Source: Thermincola carboxydiphila (lineage in GTDB: Bacteria; Bacillota; Thermincolia; Thermincolales; UBA2595). From it: DNA of 64,000 nucleotides. This document shows positions 45,972 through 55,499 of this stretch, piece after piece; positions within the stretch are counted from its first letter, which is position 1, and the number at the start of each line of letters is the position of its first letter. The position numbers were made by a program, and so were the translations under genes. The notes beneath the pieces were generated by a model that saw only the letters and a program-made list of their open reading frames with translations, ran no database searches and was not told the origin of the DNA. Location: contig JAENYP010000001.1 of assembly GCA_016841725.1 (NCBI GenBank), positions 1 to 64,000 of the forward strand, given 5' to 3'.

Positions 45972-46130
45972 AACTAAATCGACCTCCGATTAATATATTT
46001 TTTTCCGGATTCTAAAATCCGGCTGAGATACCGGGCTGATTCAGTCAGTCACAGCCCTGGGGCTCCCTCTCAGAGGTCCGGCCCCAAATTGCCTTGGTCT
46101 GTTTCTTAAATCCCAGCCTGTCAGACAGCC

Positions 46131-46517
46131 TTACACGATAACAGCGCTGTCAATATTGGTAAAGACATGGTCCTTCATACTGGCATTATCCATTGCAGTG
46201 ATTACCGTTTTATTTTTGATACTTACCACAAAAGCAAGGTTATTCATCATAATCAGGGAGTCCCTGGAACCTTTTTGAGCGGCCCTGTCAACAGCGCTGC
46301 TGATTTTCGCCAGGTCATCTCCGGTAAGCCTGATATTTCTTACCTCCAGCCTTTGCCGGGCATGTGACGAGAATTTAATTCCCCCTGAAGTAAGCTGATT
46401 TTCCAGCACGTCCCTAAATGGAACCTGTGACCCCTGTTCCGGCTTTTGCGGCTTGGTTCCTGCTTTGGATGGACCAACCGGTATAATTGGCTGGGGATAC
46501 ATCACCTTATCTACCAT
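46131..46517 (-). CDS. TIGR02530-type flagellar operon protein
   Basis: 128 residues. A Pro-rich N terminus is followed by the conserved core IKFSSHARQRLEVRNIRLTGDDLAKISSAVDRAAQKGSRDSLIM and the NLAFVVSIKNKTVITAMD strand pair seen in the small proteins encoded between flgD and flgE in Firmicutes. GGAGG lies nine bases before the ATG. Biochemical role is unknown. About 150 bp of non-coding sequence follow before flgE. Confidence 0.85.
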   Translation of the reverse strand: MVDKVMYPQPIIPVGPSKAGTKPQKPEQGSQVPFRDVLENQLTSGGIKFSSHARQRLEVRNIRLTGDDLAKISSAVDRAAQKGSRDSLIMMNNLAFVVSIKNKTVITAMDNASMKDHVFTNIDSAVIV

Positions 46518-46585
46518 TAATCTGCACCTCCCTGTGCCATAATGTTTCGAAATCTCCTTTTATCAGTACTCCCATATCCCTGCTA

Positions 46586-47248
46586 TTAACTTTGGGAGTC
46601 TGCCGTATCATCTGCCGGAGCTTCCGCAGCAGCCATTTTTACTTCCTCGACTTGAGTCAGGGGGACATCCTTCCCGTTTATCGTAACATACGGCGCCCCG
46701 TCAATTAGCTTCATTCCTGTGGCGACTCCGGTAATTCTTGGGTTGTCATCAATAGTCAGGGCATCTTCGGCAACATAACCTCTGGAACCGTTTTCCAGGA
46801 GCACCTCATACATCCCACCTTCCAGGGCCAGCACCGTAACCGGGGTATCCTTGGCCAGAGTCTGTAATGTCATCGAGTTTTTGTCTGCCTCCAGATAAAG
46901 CTTGGTCTGCTCAGTATTAATTTTTCCGGTAATCGATTCTACAGGCAGAATTGCGCTTACCGTCTTCCCGATCAGGTTTATGGCCTGGCCTACCGCCGAT
47001 TCCCTGAGTATTGATTCCTGGAATTGAGCCATTGTTTCAAAACCCTTGCTCATGTTAGCCATCTGTTCCAGGGAACTGAACTGGGCCATCTGGGCAATAA
47101 AGTCCTTGTTATCAGTTGGTTCCAGCGGGTCCTGATACCTGAGCTGGGTAATCATCAGTTTCAGAAAATCGTCTTTCCCGAGAACCTTTTTGACCGCATT
47201 GGCTGTACTTTCCTGTGTACTGCCGTCAATTCCGGACACTGAACTCAA
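46586..47248 (-). CDS. flgD: Flagellar hook cap/scaffold protein FlgD
   Basis: 220 residues from a TTG with GGAGG eight bases upstream; the GTG three codons earlier lies inside the ribosome-binding site. The N-terminal FlgD motif is GKDDFLKLMITQLRYQDPLEPTDNKDFIAQMAQFSSLEQM; the rest is an Ig-like cap region, shortened and with an SH3-like insert (DTPVTVLALEGGMYEVLLENGSRGYV). It caps the growing hook. Confidence 0.92.
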   Translation of the reverse strand: MSSVSGIDGSTQESTANAVKKVLGKDDFLKLMITQLRYQDPLEPTDNKDFIAQMAQFSSLEQMANMSKGFETMAQFQESILRESAVGQAINLIGKTVSAILPVESITGKINTEQTKLYLEADKNSMTLQTLAKDTPVTVLALEGGMYEVLLENGSRGYVAEDALTIDDNPRITGVATGMKLIDGAPYVTINGKDVPLTQVEEVKMAAAEAPADDTADSQS

Positions 47249-47260
47249 CCAAATCACCTC

Positions 47261-48985
47261 CTATGCCGTAAAATCAACTGTATTCCCGTAATACCCTGCG
47301 GAACTCAGGCGCTCCGCACCGGTAGAGAACACTGCTTCAATCTGGTCGTCATTCAGCGGCAGCCTGCTGCCCCTGGCTTGATTCCTTCTCTTGAATACAC
47401 CCTCACGTTCCCCCTGCCCGGAATGGTTTTTTTCAGGGGTGACAGTTACTGAAAGCTGGTCTACTTTGATGCCCTGGTCAGCTAAAGTATCCCTTAGGGC
47501 CGCCAGATTCGCCTCAATAACAGCCTTGACCTGTGGGCTGTGAGTATTGAACCTGGCCGTCACCAGACCGTTTTCAGTACTTACGGTCAGTTTTAACCTG
47601 CCCAGGAATTCGGGTTTAAGCTCAATCTGCATTTCAGATGTTCCCGGAGAAGCAGCAACTTTTACCTTCTGGATAATCTGGGTAAATACTGCCCTGTCTC
47701 CCTGGTAGGTTTGTGTGGTGTATGTGGCCTGCGAAACCTGACCAGGTGTATTGCCTCCGTCTGTGGAACCGTTTCCCGAATACTGGTGCTGTGTTCCGAC
47801 CTGAGCCTGGAGCTGCTGTTCAATACGGGGCCCCCCTGCAGGCAGTTCACTATTATTGGCCGGCCTGACATTTTCAGGAACGCTGTTTTGATTTTCTGAA
47901 GCAGTCTTCATTACAACATCACCGGCAGAGGCTTTCTCCATCAACCGCCTTCCCGCTTCAGAACCGCTTTCGCTGTCCGGCATCACTGATGAGCCATTTT
48001 CCTTGACATTTACAACTGCCGCGTCCGGCTTACCCTTAACAACCGCACCGGTATCATTCCCACCGGTAACCGTGGAACCGCCTGGCCTGCCGGCATCCCC
48101 TGAACCGCTGCCTGCTCCTTGAGCCTGCGCTCCTCTGGGGTCTGCCGATATTTGTGCACCTGCAGGCTGAGTTTCCTTGCTGCCGGTCGGCAGTTCCCGG
48201 TTTTGCTGAGAACCGTCCCCGTTTATTCCGGCCAGCTGCCTGACTTTTGCAGCAAGCTGAGCCAGAAATACCTCCCGGGGCAAACTTGTCTCGGAGTTTA
48301 ACTGGTTCTGCAGCAGGAGTTTAAGCTCCTTCAGTCCCGGTGAACCCTCGCCGGCTGCCTCCAGCACTTTCAGGAAATGGCCAAGAACCTTACTGAGCTG
48401 ACTTGCATCCAAATTGTTCATACTGTTTAGGCCCTGCAGCAGGCCGGTCAGTGAGGCAAAACCACCCTGGGATAAGCCGCCTCCCTGTAGACCAATCTGG
48501 CTGCCGCTTGCGGTCTCAATAATGCTCCAACCTGCTTCCGGCTCGATTTCCTGGAGCAGTTCCAACACCTGCATCATTTCATCTGCTTCAGGATGCTGAG
48601 CGTCTTTTACAACTGCGTCATTTACATCTGCATCTTTTACAACTGCATCATTTACAACTGCATCATTCACAACTGCATCATTTACAACTGCATCATTCAC
48701 AACTGCATCATTCACAACTGCATCATTAGCAACTGCCTTTTCGGACCCGGCTTCGTCAGACCGTGTGCTTACTGAATCGTTCTTCACAGTCTTAGCTGTT
48801 TCCTGGCTTTTCTCATTTTCAGCGGTGGTGTGGGAAGCATTTTTCAGTGTCTCAGAAAAGGATGTCTCTTTTGCTCCTTGACTTCCCCGGGCATTACTTC
48901 GGCACTCCCTGCCCTGCCCGGGACCGTTTCCCTGTTTTACTGCCAAATTACCTGCAGAGGCCATAAATGGCATTGTCTGCAACAT
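47261..48985 (-). CDS. fliK: Flagellar hook-length control protein FliK with pentapeptide repeats
   Basis: 574 residues from the ATG giving MLQTMPFMASAGN, five bases after GGAGG. The C-terminal Flg_hook domain (about 450-530) has SEMQIELKPEFLGRLKLTVSTENGLVTARFNTHSPQVKAVIEANLAALRDTL, the type III substrate-switch domain. The rest is a Gly/Ala/Ser/Asn-rich, probably disordered ruler. Residues about 88-130 are pentad repeats of VNDAV. It ends three bases before the widest flgD reading frame. A foldback element separates it from the motE gene upstream. Confidence 0.93.
   Translation of the reverse strand: MLQTMPFMASAGNLAVKQGNGPGQGRECRSNARGSQGAKETSFSETLKNASHTTAENEKSQETAKTVKNDSVSTRSDEAGSEKAVANDAVVNDAVVNDAVVNDAVVNDAVVNDAVVKDADVNDAVVKDAQHPEADEMMQVLELLQEIEPEAGWSIIETASGSQIGLQGGGLSQGGFASLTGLLQGLNSMNNLDASQLSKVLGHFLKVLEAAGEGSPGLKELKLLLQNQLNSETSLPREVFLAQLAAKVRQLAGINGDGSQQNRELPTGSKETQPAGAQISADPRGAQAQGAGSGSGDAGRPGGSTVTGGNDTGAVVKGKPDAAVVNVKENGSSVMPDSESGSEAGRRLMEKASAGDVVMKTASENQNSVPENVRPANNSELPAGGPRIEQQLQAQVGTQHQYSGNGSTDGGNTPGQVSQATYTTQTYQGDRAVFTQIIQKVKVAASPGTSEMQIELKPEFLGRLKLTVSTENGLVTARFNTHSPQVKAVIEANLAALRDTLADQGIKVDQLSVTVTPEKNHSGQGEREGVFKRRNQARGSRLPLNDDQIEAVFSTGAERLSSAGYYGNTVDFTA
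48593..48735 (-). repeat. 15-bp tandem repeat in fliK
   Basis: About nine copies of a 15-bp unit (CATCATTTACAACTG and close variants with TCTTTT or TTCACA) lie head to tail. Each is five codons, giving VNDAV or VKDAV in the FliK ruler region, so changes in copy number would alter FliK length in steps of five residues. Confidence 0.92.
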
Positions 48986-49058
48986 TTTCACCTCCTTTCC
49001 AATATTCTGTTTTTAATCCTGTTTTTCTCTCCAATCACCCCCTTTCAGTAGAACAAGT

Positions 49059-49386
49059 CTCTCGGAAATAGAATTTCCTGTATTTTTAGGGCTCTACGCC
49101 TAGACTTCTTTTTCCCTCCGACATCGGCTTCGGAAATGACTGTGGAATTTGGTGAGGTGTTGTACAAGATTTTCCTTGCACTGACGCCGTGAGAAATGTT
49201 ACCGCAGTTCCGCTAAGCGAAGTCCGGGACGCGGTGCCATGGACGGCCCGCGCCGCCACTGAGCCACGGAAGGCGAATTGGCGGTGTTCCCGGACTTCGC
49301 CAGGAACAAGGTTAGATTTCTCCGGCGACAGTGCGGAAAATCGCTACAACAGCTCACCATATGCCATTCCCGGTCATTTCCGAGAG
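49059..49386. repeat. Foldback repeat element, copy A, between motE and fliK
   Basis: The core (about 49131-49382) is a copy of the element at 61060-61310 in the same orientation, with most positions identical over 250 bp. An outer inverted repeat CTCTCGGAAAT (49059-49069) pairs with ATTTCCGAGAG (49376-49386). Inside are nested inverted repeats, including GCGAAGTCCGGGA against TCCCGGACTTCGC and GAGAAAT against ATTTCTC. It ends one base from the motE stop codon. No gene is present, so the fla/che transcript must cross it. Confidence 0.88.
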
Positions 49387-49387
49387 C

Positions 49388-49966
49388 CTATTGTTTCATC
49401 TGATCTACAATATCTGCTGCTTTCTCCGGGTCCATGGCGCTGAGAATTTTGGCAGCCTGTTCACTGTCAAGGTACTGCAGAATCCCGATGGTGACCTCAT
49501 CAGCAAGACTATTCATTATATTTACTGCAGCTTCGGGTTTCATTTCAGCATAATATTCTGCCAGCTTCTGATAGCTGACCTTGGCTCCCTCCTGCTGCTC
49601 CTGAAGACTCTTTAGCGATTCCAGTGTGCCTTTGAGACTCTCGCGTTCTTCCAGGAGACCCTGTTTTTCGGTATTCACAATCTCCAACTGTTTTGCTATC
49701 TCACCAGACTGTTTTTCAAGCTTTTGCACTTGGTCTTTAAGCTTTTTATTTTCCTCTTCCAAGGGGTTGGGTGGAGCTTTTTTTTCGTCCTTTTTATCAT
49801 CCTTTACTTCTTCCGCGGGTATCATTTTCCCGACGACAGGAATGCTGCCTGCCGTTTTCCGGACATCAAGCACTGCCAGCCAGTCCAGCACCCAGACGGC
49901 TCCTGCAACTATGCCAAGAATCAGTATTATTAATAGAATTCTGGAAAATATCCTTTTCACCCGCAC
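49388..49966 (-). CDS. ylxF: MotE/YlxF family flagellar protein
   Basis: 192 residues from a GTG start. One N-terminal membrane helix (about 9-30), a Lys/Glu linker, a long coiled coil (about 70-125) and a C-terminal MgtE_N-like helical domain (YYAEMKPEAAVNIMNSLADEVTIGILQYLDSEQAAKILSAMDPEKAADIV). This matches YlxF of B. subtilis and MotE, a stator chaperone in other bacteria. It lies between fliJ and fliK. Confidence 0.85.
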   Translation of the reverse strand: MRVKRIFSRILLIILILGIVAGAVWVLDWLAVLDVRKTAGSIPVVGKMIPAEEVKDDKKDEKKAPPNPLEEENKKLKDQVQKLEKQSGEIAKQLEIVNTEKQGLLEERESLKGTLESLKSLQEQQEGAKVSYQKLAEYYAEMKPEAAVNIMNSLADEVTIGILQYLDSEQAAKILSAMDPEKAADIVDQMKQ

Positions 49967-49983
49967 TGATAATTAACCCCCTG

Positions 49984-50436
49984 TTATACTGCCGAATCCC
50001 TGTGTATAAAGCCGGTTGTCGCCATCTCGTCAATCTGTTTCTGTTCCTCCCTGAGGAACTCCCGCATATATTCCTGGTAGTGCCTTGTCCTGAGCTTTTC
50101 CATGATCTTTCTTTCCTTCATTATTTCAACAAGTTCACCCCTGACCTCTTCCATGGCGGCACGGTGCTCTTCAGTTAACAGCGCCTGCTGGCAGATATGG
50201 TCATTGATGACAGGTATGTAGTCCTGGCATCTCTTTATTTCGGTGACATCAAATTGTTCGCCCTGTTTTCCTCTTACCGTATCCTGGATCTCAGCCAATC
50301 TTGTTTTCAGGTCATCCAGAACCCGGCAGCTTTCCTTGTATATATCAGTTACCGTAACCAGTTCTTCTTTTTTCATTTCCTCAGCCTTCAGCTTAAGGTC
50401 CAGGGCTGTCTGGAGCTTGAAGACAAACTTTTTCAT
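49984..50436 (-). CDS. fliJ: Flagellar export chaperone FliJ
   Basis: 150 residues, almost entirely helical coiled coil, beginning MKKFVFKLQTALDLKLKAEEMKKEEL, the usual FliJ start. It sits in the centre of the FliI hexamer and helps escort substrates. It lies 17 bp after fliI. Confidence 0.9.
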   Translation of the reverse strand: MKKFVFKLQTALDLKLKAEEMKKEELVTVTDIYKESCRVLDDLKTRLAEIQDTVRGKQGEQFDVTEIKRCQDYIPVINDHICQQALLTEEHRAAMEEVRGELVEIMKERKIMEKLRTRHYQEYMREFLREEQKQIDEMATTGFIHRDSAV

Positions 50437-50453
50437 ACTGCTTCATCTCCTTA

Positions 50454-51776
50454 TTATGCCGATATCCGGTTTTCGGCGAGAGACCTGAGGATATCAACAG
50501 CATCCTCAAAAGTGTATTTATCATTTACATCCTGTTTTAAAAAGTCAAGCACTTGTTCAATCTTTGATATGGCATAATCGATTTTTGGGTTGCTGCCGAT
50601 GGAATAAGCTCCGATATCTATCAGGTCTTTGGCTTCCCTGTAAATTGCCATTATGCTGCGCACTTCATCAGCAGACTTCCTATGGCCTTCAGGCACAATA
50701 TCATTCATTACCCGGCTGACACTTGCCAGAACATCTATGGCAGGATAATGGGTCTGCATTGCCAGTTCCCTGGTGAGAACAATATGACCGTCCAGAATAC
50801 CCCTTACAGCATCAGCAATAGGCTCGTTGTGGTCATCGCCATCTACAAGTACGGTATACAACCCGGTAATTGTTCCACTGGCTGAGGTCCCGGAACGTTC
50901 CAGGAGCTTTGGCAGCAGTGCAAATACAGATGGAGTATATCCTCTGGTGGCAGGCGGTTCGCCTACTGCCAGCCCAATTTCCCTCTGGGCCATAGCAAAC
51001 CGGGTTACCGAATCCATCATAAACATCACATCAAGCCCCTGGTCCCTGAAGTATTCTGCTATCGTAGTCGCTACCATGGCGCCCTTCAGCCTTACCAGTG
51101 CAGGCTGGTCCGATGTGGCGACAATTACTACCGAACGCCTTAGCCCTTCTTCACCCAGGTCTTTCTCAATAAATTCCCTGACCTCACGGCCCCGTTCGCC
51201 GATCAGGGCTATTACGTTAACATCAGCTGATGTGTTCCGGGCGACCATTCCCAAGAGGGTGCTCTTACCAACCCCGCTTCCGGAAAATATCCCTATCCTC
51301 TGTCCCTTACCGCAGGTCAGCACGCCATCTATTGCCTTAACTCCTATTGACAGAGGCTCTGTAATCCGTTTTCTATCCAGTGGGTTAGGCGGATTATTGT
51401 TCACCGGGTAATCCCCCGTAATCTCCAGGCATCCGCCACGATCGAGGGGATTTCCCAGGCCGTCGATAATCCTTCCCAGAATCCTGTCCCCCACACCAAC
51501 CCTGAAGGTATCTCCGGTTGCCACCACTTCACATCCGGGACCGATACCACTTAGCTCACCAAGGGGCATCAGAAGAATCTTGTTTTCTCTGAACCCTACA
51601 ACTTCTGCCTTTATCTTCAGAGAACCATTATTCGGAAAAACATAGCATAATTCCCCCAGGTTGGCCCCAGGACCCTGGGACTCGATAATAAGACCGATAA
51701 CCTGGGTGACTTTACCATTTGTCTTAATCGGTTCTGTCTTTTCTATTGCCTGAAAATACTTTTCAAACTTCGGCAT
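50454..51776 (-). CDS. fliI: Flagellum-specific ATPase FliI
   Basis: 440 residues, an F1-beta-like ATPase. Walker A GIFSGSGVGKSTLLG (about 164-178), GERGREVREFIEKDL, Walker B VMFMMDSVTRFA, and the ATPase signature PAIDVLASVSRVMNDI are clear. It energises or promotes protein export. The start overlaps the end of fliH by 14 bp. Confidence 0.97.
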   Translation of the reverse strand: MPKFEKYFQAIEKTEPIKTNGKVTQVIGLIIESQGPGANLGELCYVFPNNGSLKIKAEVVGFRENKILLMPLGELSGIGPGCEVVATGDTFRVGVGDRILGRIIDGLGNPLDRGGCLEITGDYPVNNNPPNPLDRKRITEPLSIGVKAIDGVLTCGKGQRIGIFSGSGVGKSTLLGMVARNTSADVNVIALIGERGREVREFIEKDLGEEGLRRSVVIVATSDQPALVRLKGAMVATTIAEYFRDQGLDVMFMMDSVTRFAMAQREIGLAVGEPPATRGYTPSVFALLPKLLERSGTSASGTITGLYTVLVDGDDHNEPIADAVRGILDGHIVLTRELAMQTHYPAIDVLASVSRVMNDIVPEGHRKSADEVRSIMAIYREAKDLIDIGAYSIGSNPKIDYAISKIEQVLDFLKQDVNDKYTFEDAVDILRSLAENRISA

Positions 51777-52545
51777 TTGGATTCACTTCCATCAAAGCCT
51801 GTTCTATTTCATTCATCTGTCTCTCAATCCTTGCGTCAACAGTACCGTTGTGACTTTCAACAACACAGCCCCCGGGAGCAATGGTCGGGTCGGCCAGAAC
51901 CTTTAATTTGCGGATTCCCTTCACTTCCCTTGAAATATCATCTCTGGCATTTATGGTGACATCCAGGTTGTCGGGATTGACTCTTACGGTCAGTTCCTCC
52001 CTGTCGGTAGCCTTCTGAATGGCCCTTTTTACCATGTCGACCACAATTTCAGGGCTGGTCTCCATGTTCTGGTTAATAACTTTCCTGGCAACTGCCACAG
52101 CCAGCCTGATAATCTCTTCCTCAGAACCTGCCACTATTTGCCATTTTTCTTCACTGGCCTTTTCCAGTATGGTATCTGCTTCCCTAAGCTTCGCCTCATA
52201 TTCCTCTCTGGCAGCCTTAGTGCCTTCCTGCCAGCCCTTTGCATATGCCTCTTCTTCTATTTCCCTGAGGTTTTCGCGGGCTCCTTCAATTAAGGCCTGG
52301 GCCTCTTCCCTGGAATTCCTGAGTATCTTCTCAGCTTCCTGCCTGGCAGTTCCGAGAAGTTCCTTAACCATCTGCTCTGTTTCACTGAGGATCTGTGCTG
52401 CCTGGTCCTTTAGCTGTCCTACATCCTGTTCGGATATGGGCCCAGGGTAATCATCCGGAGGTTTTTCCGGTCCCGTATCACTGCTATGTCGTATAATCAT
52501 AGGGGATTGCAGCTTAACGGACAAACCTTTTATAACCTTAGACAA
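51763..52545 (-). CDS. fliH: Flagellar assembly protein FliH
   Basis: 260 residues from a TTG that overlaps the fliG stop region. A Glu/Ala/Arg-rich helical stretch (about 40-130) is followed by the C-terminal domain that binds FliI (EEIIRLAVAVARKVINQNMETSPEIVVDMVKRAIQKA, then LKVLADPTIAPGGCVVES). It is the peripheral stalk-like regulator of FliI. Confidence 0.92.
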   Translation of the reverse strand: MSKVIKGLSVKLQSPMIIRHSSDTGPEKPPDDYPGPISEQDVGQLKDQAAQILSETEQMVKELLGTARQEAEKILRNSREEAQALIEGARENLREIEEEAYAKGWQEGTKAAREEYEAKLREADTILEKASEEKWQIVAGSEEEIIRLAVAVARKVINQNMETSPEIVVDMVKRAIQKATDREELTVRVNPDNLDVTINARDDISREVKGIRKLKVLADPTIAPGGCVVESHNGTVDARIERQMNEIEQALMEVNPNAEV

Positions 52546-53542
52546 TTACTTCATCTCCTCCGCCACGAGCAATGACAATCTCCCCAGCCTCTTCCAGTTT
52601 CCTGATAATGTTAACTATGCGCTGTTGAGCATCTTCAACATCACGCAGCCTGACAGGACCCATATATTCCATATCTTCTTTCAGCATATCTGACGCGCGT
52701 TTTGACATGTTGCGCTGGACCTTGGCACCCACTTCCTCATTGGACCCCTTAAGTGCAAGAGCAAGGTCTTTGCTGTCCACGTCGCGGAGTATTTGCTGGA
52801 TTGCCCTATCATCAAGCTGTACAATATCTTCGAAAACAAACATTCTTTTCTTGATTTCCTCGGCCATTTCCGGGTCCTGAATTTCCATGCTCTCCATAAT
52901 TGTTTTTTCTGTAGTGCGGTCAACCCGGTTAAGAATATCAACAACAGACTGAACTCCTCCCGCACTGGTGAAATCCGTAGAAACCACTGTTGAAAGTTTT
53001 CGTTCCAGCAGCCGTTCAACATCCCTGATTACATCCGGAGAGGTGCTGTCCATCATGGCAATCCTCCTGGCTACATCAGCCTGGCGGTCAGGCGGCAGCG
53101 CCGAAAGTATTGTAGCCGCCTGGTCAGGAGCCAGGTATGCAATAATCAGGGCAATGGTTTGGGGGTGTTCTGACTGGATAAAGTTAAGCAGCTGCGCAGG
53201 GTCTGTTTTCCTGACAAAATCAAATGGCTTGACCTGCAGGGTAGCTGTGAGTCTCTGGATGATATCCAGGGCTTTCTGGTTGCCCAAAGCCTTTTCCAGG
53301 ACTTCCCTGGCATATTCGATACCCCCGGAGGATATGACATCTTTGGCCACCAGCAAATCATGGAATTCAGACAAGATACTAGCCTTATCATCAGCGCTGA
53401 CCTTACGTATATTGGCTATTTCAATAGTAAGTTCTTCGATTTCCTCATCTCTGAGGTGTTTAAATATCTCTGCAGAAACCTCCGGACCCAGGGAAATGAG
53501 TAAAATTGCTGCTTTTTGTTTTCCCGTTAAGGCTCTGGTCAT
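52538..53542 (-). CDS. fliG: Flagellar motor switch protein FliG
   Basis: 334 residues from the ATG giving MTRALTGKQKAAILLISLG, eight bases after GAGG. It has the N-terminal FliF-binding domain, the middle armadillo region (LLNFIQSEHPQTIALIIAYL with the EHPQTIA motif) and the C-terminal torque domain with MFVFEDIVQLDDRAIQQILRDVD. It links rotor to C-ring and generates torque with the stator. Confidence 0.97.
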   Translation of the reverse strand: MTRALTGKQKAAILLISLGPEVSAEIFKHLRDEEIEELTIEIANIRKVSADDKASILSEFHDLLVAKDVISSGGIEYAREVLEKALGNQKALDIIQRLTATLQVKPFDFVRKTDPAQLLNFIQSEHPQTIALIIAYLAPDQAATILSALPPDRQADVARRIAMMDSTSPDVIRDVERLLERKLSTVVSTDFTSAGGVQSVVDILNRVDRTTEKTIMESMEIQDPEMAEEIKKRMFVFEDIVQLDDRAIQQILRDVDSKDLALALKGSNEEVGAKVQRNMSKRASDMLKEDMEYMGPVRLRDVEDAQQRIVNIIRKLEEAGEIVIARGGGDEVIV

Positions 53543-53553
53543 TACGGTCACCT

Positions 53554-55131
53554 CTATTCTTCAATCAACCAGGTGCGGAGCAATTGAGCAATATCGTCAG
53601 GCTGCTCTTTGGCAACGTTTTCCACACGTTCCTTAATCCTTTTCTGCTCTTGTTCTTCAGGTGTCATGTCTTTTTCGGAAAAGCCCGCTTCCTCCAGTTC
53701 GTCTATGGATAAAGGCCTGTTAACCACAAATTGTTCTTCCAGGGGTACTGTATCTTGTTTTCTGCGCCTCATAACCACTATACTGCCAACAATGACCCCA
53801 ATCAGGACAACTGCAGCCAAAGCGGCTGCCCCGCCGTAAATATACATCTGTCTCTGCTCTGCCTCTGCGATCTGCTTGCTAAGCTCATCCTGATACTCGG
53901 TATTAAACGGCATTCCGGCAACCGACAACTGGTCGCCGCGGTCAGTGTCGAATCCTGCCGCACTCTTTACAATGTCTTCGACAACCTTTTGCTGATTAGC
54001 GTCAATCTCCCTGTCGATAACAACCGCCACAGACATTCTTTTTACACCGCCCGGGGCGACCTCCCTGAATTCTTCATATGTATTAATCTCATTATTTCTA
54101 ATTTCATGCGTTTCTGTGGTCTCACTGGTTCCGGTTTCCGCGGCAGTTTCATAGCCCGGGATATTGGCGTCAGTACCGGGAGCCCCTATTCCTGCAGTAT
54201 TGCTGGTGGTCGTGCCGGTCTTTTCTGACTCTTCGGTGCTTCTTGGTACTGCATCCCCATACTCCTGCTTCTTCTGCTCAATCTTATCAAAATCAATATT
54301 CAGGCTAACCCTGCAGACAACCTTCCCAGGCCCCCAGATCTTCTCCAGCATACTCTCAACTGAGTCCTGAAGCTCGCTCTGGTATTGTTTCTGGTACTGC
54401 TGCCTGATTTCGACCTGTTTTCCGGAAATGGCGCCGTTTTCTGAACCGCTGGTGTTTTCGGAAAGGACATTTCCGTTAATATCGACAATAGTAATATTAT
54501 CTTCCGTTAATCCCTCAACACTGTTGGTCACCAGTTTGGCAATACCTGCAACCTGGCTTTCCTCAAGGGTCTTATTGGGTTTAAGCTTTAACATCACTGC
54601 TGCGGTAGCATTTTTTTGGTCTTCAGAAAAAAGAGAAGGTTCGGGTTGGACAATATGCACTCTGGCCCTATCGACCTCGGACATCCCCTCAATGGTGCGG
54701 GTAAGTTCGCCCTGCAGTGCACGGAGGTATCTGGCCCGGCGATCGGTATCTGTCTCCCCGAACTTAGTGTTATCAAAACTCTCAAATCCGACAACTCCGC
54801 CTGTGGGCATTCCTTCACCGGCTAATTCCAACCGTGTTTGGGTTATATCCTTGTTAGGAATCATAATGGTAACGGCACCATCGGCTCCATTGTCGGCAAA
54901 CCTGAAAGGTATTTTTTTCTCGTTAAGCTTTTCTACTATCTGCCCTGCCTGCTGTTCGTCTTTTAGAGTGAATAAGGCCCCATAATCCGGCATAGTCGCG
55001 CTTCTGGTAAGCAGAATTAAAACCACAATCAGAAGAGCCGCCGAACCTACAATGACTGATTTCTGTATGTTGTTCATTTTTTGCCACAACTCAATTGACT
55101 GCGTTTTCAGTTGCAACAAATACTCTTTCAT
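53554..55131 (-). CDS. fliF: Flagellar MS-ring protein FliF
   Basis: 525 residues: N-terminal membrane helix (about 23-45), ring-building motifs (LFTLKDEQQAGQIVEKLNEKKIPFRF; TRTIEGMSEVDRARVHIVQPEPSLF), a Ser/Thr/Gly-rich linker, a second helix (about 432-455) and the FliG-binding tail (EQPDDIAQLLRTWLIEE). It nucleates basal body assembly. Confidence 0.97.
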   Translation of the reverse strand: MKEYLLQLKTQSIELWQKMNNIQKSVIVGSAALLIVVLILLTRSATMPDYGALFTLKDEQQAGQIVEKLNEKKIPFRFADNGADGAVTIMIPNKDITQTRLELAGEGMPTGGVVGFESFDNTKFGETDTDRRARYLRALQGELTRTIEGMSEVDRARVHIVQPEPSLFSEDQKNATAAVMLKLKPNKTLEESQVAGIAKLVTNSVEGLTEDNITIVDINGNVLSENTSGSENGAISGKQVEIRQQYQKQYQSELQDSVESMLEKIWGPGKVVCRVSLNIDFDKIEQKKQEYGDAVPRSTEESEKTGTTTSNTAGIGAPGTDANIPGYETAAETGTSETTETHEIRNNEINTYEEFREVAPGGVKRMSVAVVIDREIDANQQKVVEDIVKSAAGFDTDRGDQLSVAGMPFNTEYQDELSKQIAEAEQRQMYIYGGAAALAAVVLIGVIVGSIVVMRRRKQDTVPLEEQFVVNRPLSIDELEEAGFSEKDMTPEEQEQKRIKERVENVAKEQPDDIAQLLRTWLIEE

Positions 55132-55172
55132 TAAGACAAGTCACCTCATTCCACTCTTTAAGAAAAAAACTA

Positions 55173-55484
55173 TTATACCTGCATCCTCATAATTTCTTGA
55201 TATGCTTCAACAACTTTATTGCGAATCTGGAGTGTTAACTGAAAAGCAAGACTTGATTTTTCTGCTGAAATCATTACCTGGTGCAGCTCATTTACTTCAC
55301 CTGTAACCAATGAACTTTTCATTTCAGCTGACTGCTGCTGGAGAGAATTTATTTCATTAATGGAGTTTTTCAGCATATCAGCAAACCCCATACTCTTGTC
55401 ATTGTCAGTGTTTTGTGCCTGTGACAGTCCTCCGAGCTTACGACCGGCCTGCAGCACATCAACCGGTGTGTTCAGGATATTCAC
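55173..55484 (-). CDS. fliE: Flagellar hook-basal body protein FliE
   Basis: 103 residues from a GTG start. The C-terminal half SSLVTGEVNELHQVMISAEKSSLAFQLTLQIRNKVVEAYQEIMRMQV is the FliE signature. It joins MS ring and rod. It lies between flgC and fliF. Confidence 0.95.
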   Translation of the reverse strand: MNILNTPVDVLQAGRKLGGLSQAQNTDNDKSMGFADMLKNSINEINSLQQQSAEMKSSLVTGEVNELHQVMISAEKSSLAFQLTLQIRNKVVEAYQEIMRMQV

Positions 55485-55499
55485 TTGTCAATTCCCCCT

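Noticed and set aside
48593-48775. Plus-strand frame with Cys/Ile/Asn repeats
   Set aside because: Antisense of the fliK pentad repeats; low complexity with no start signal.
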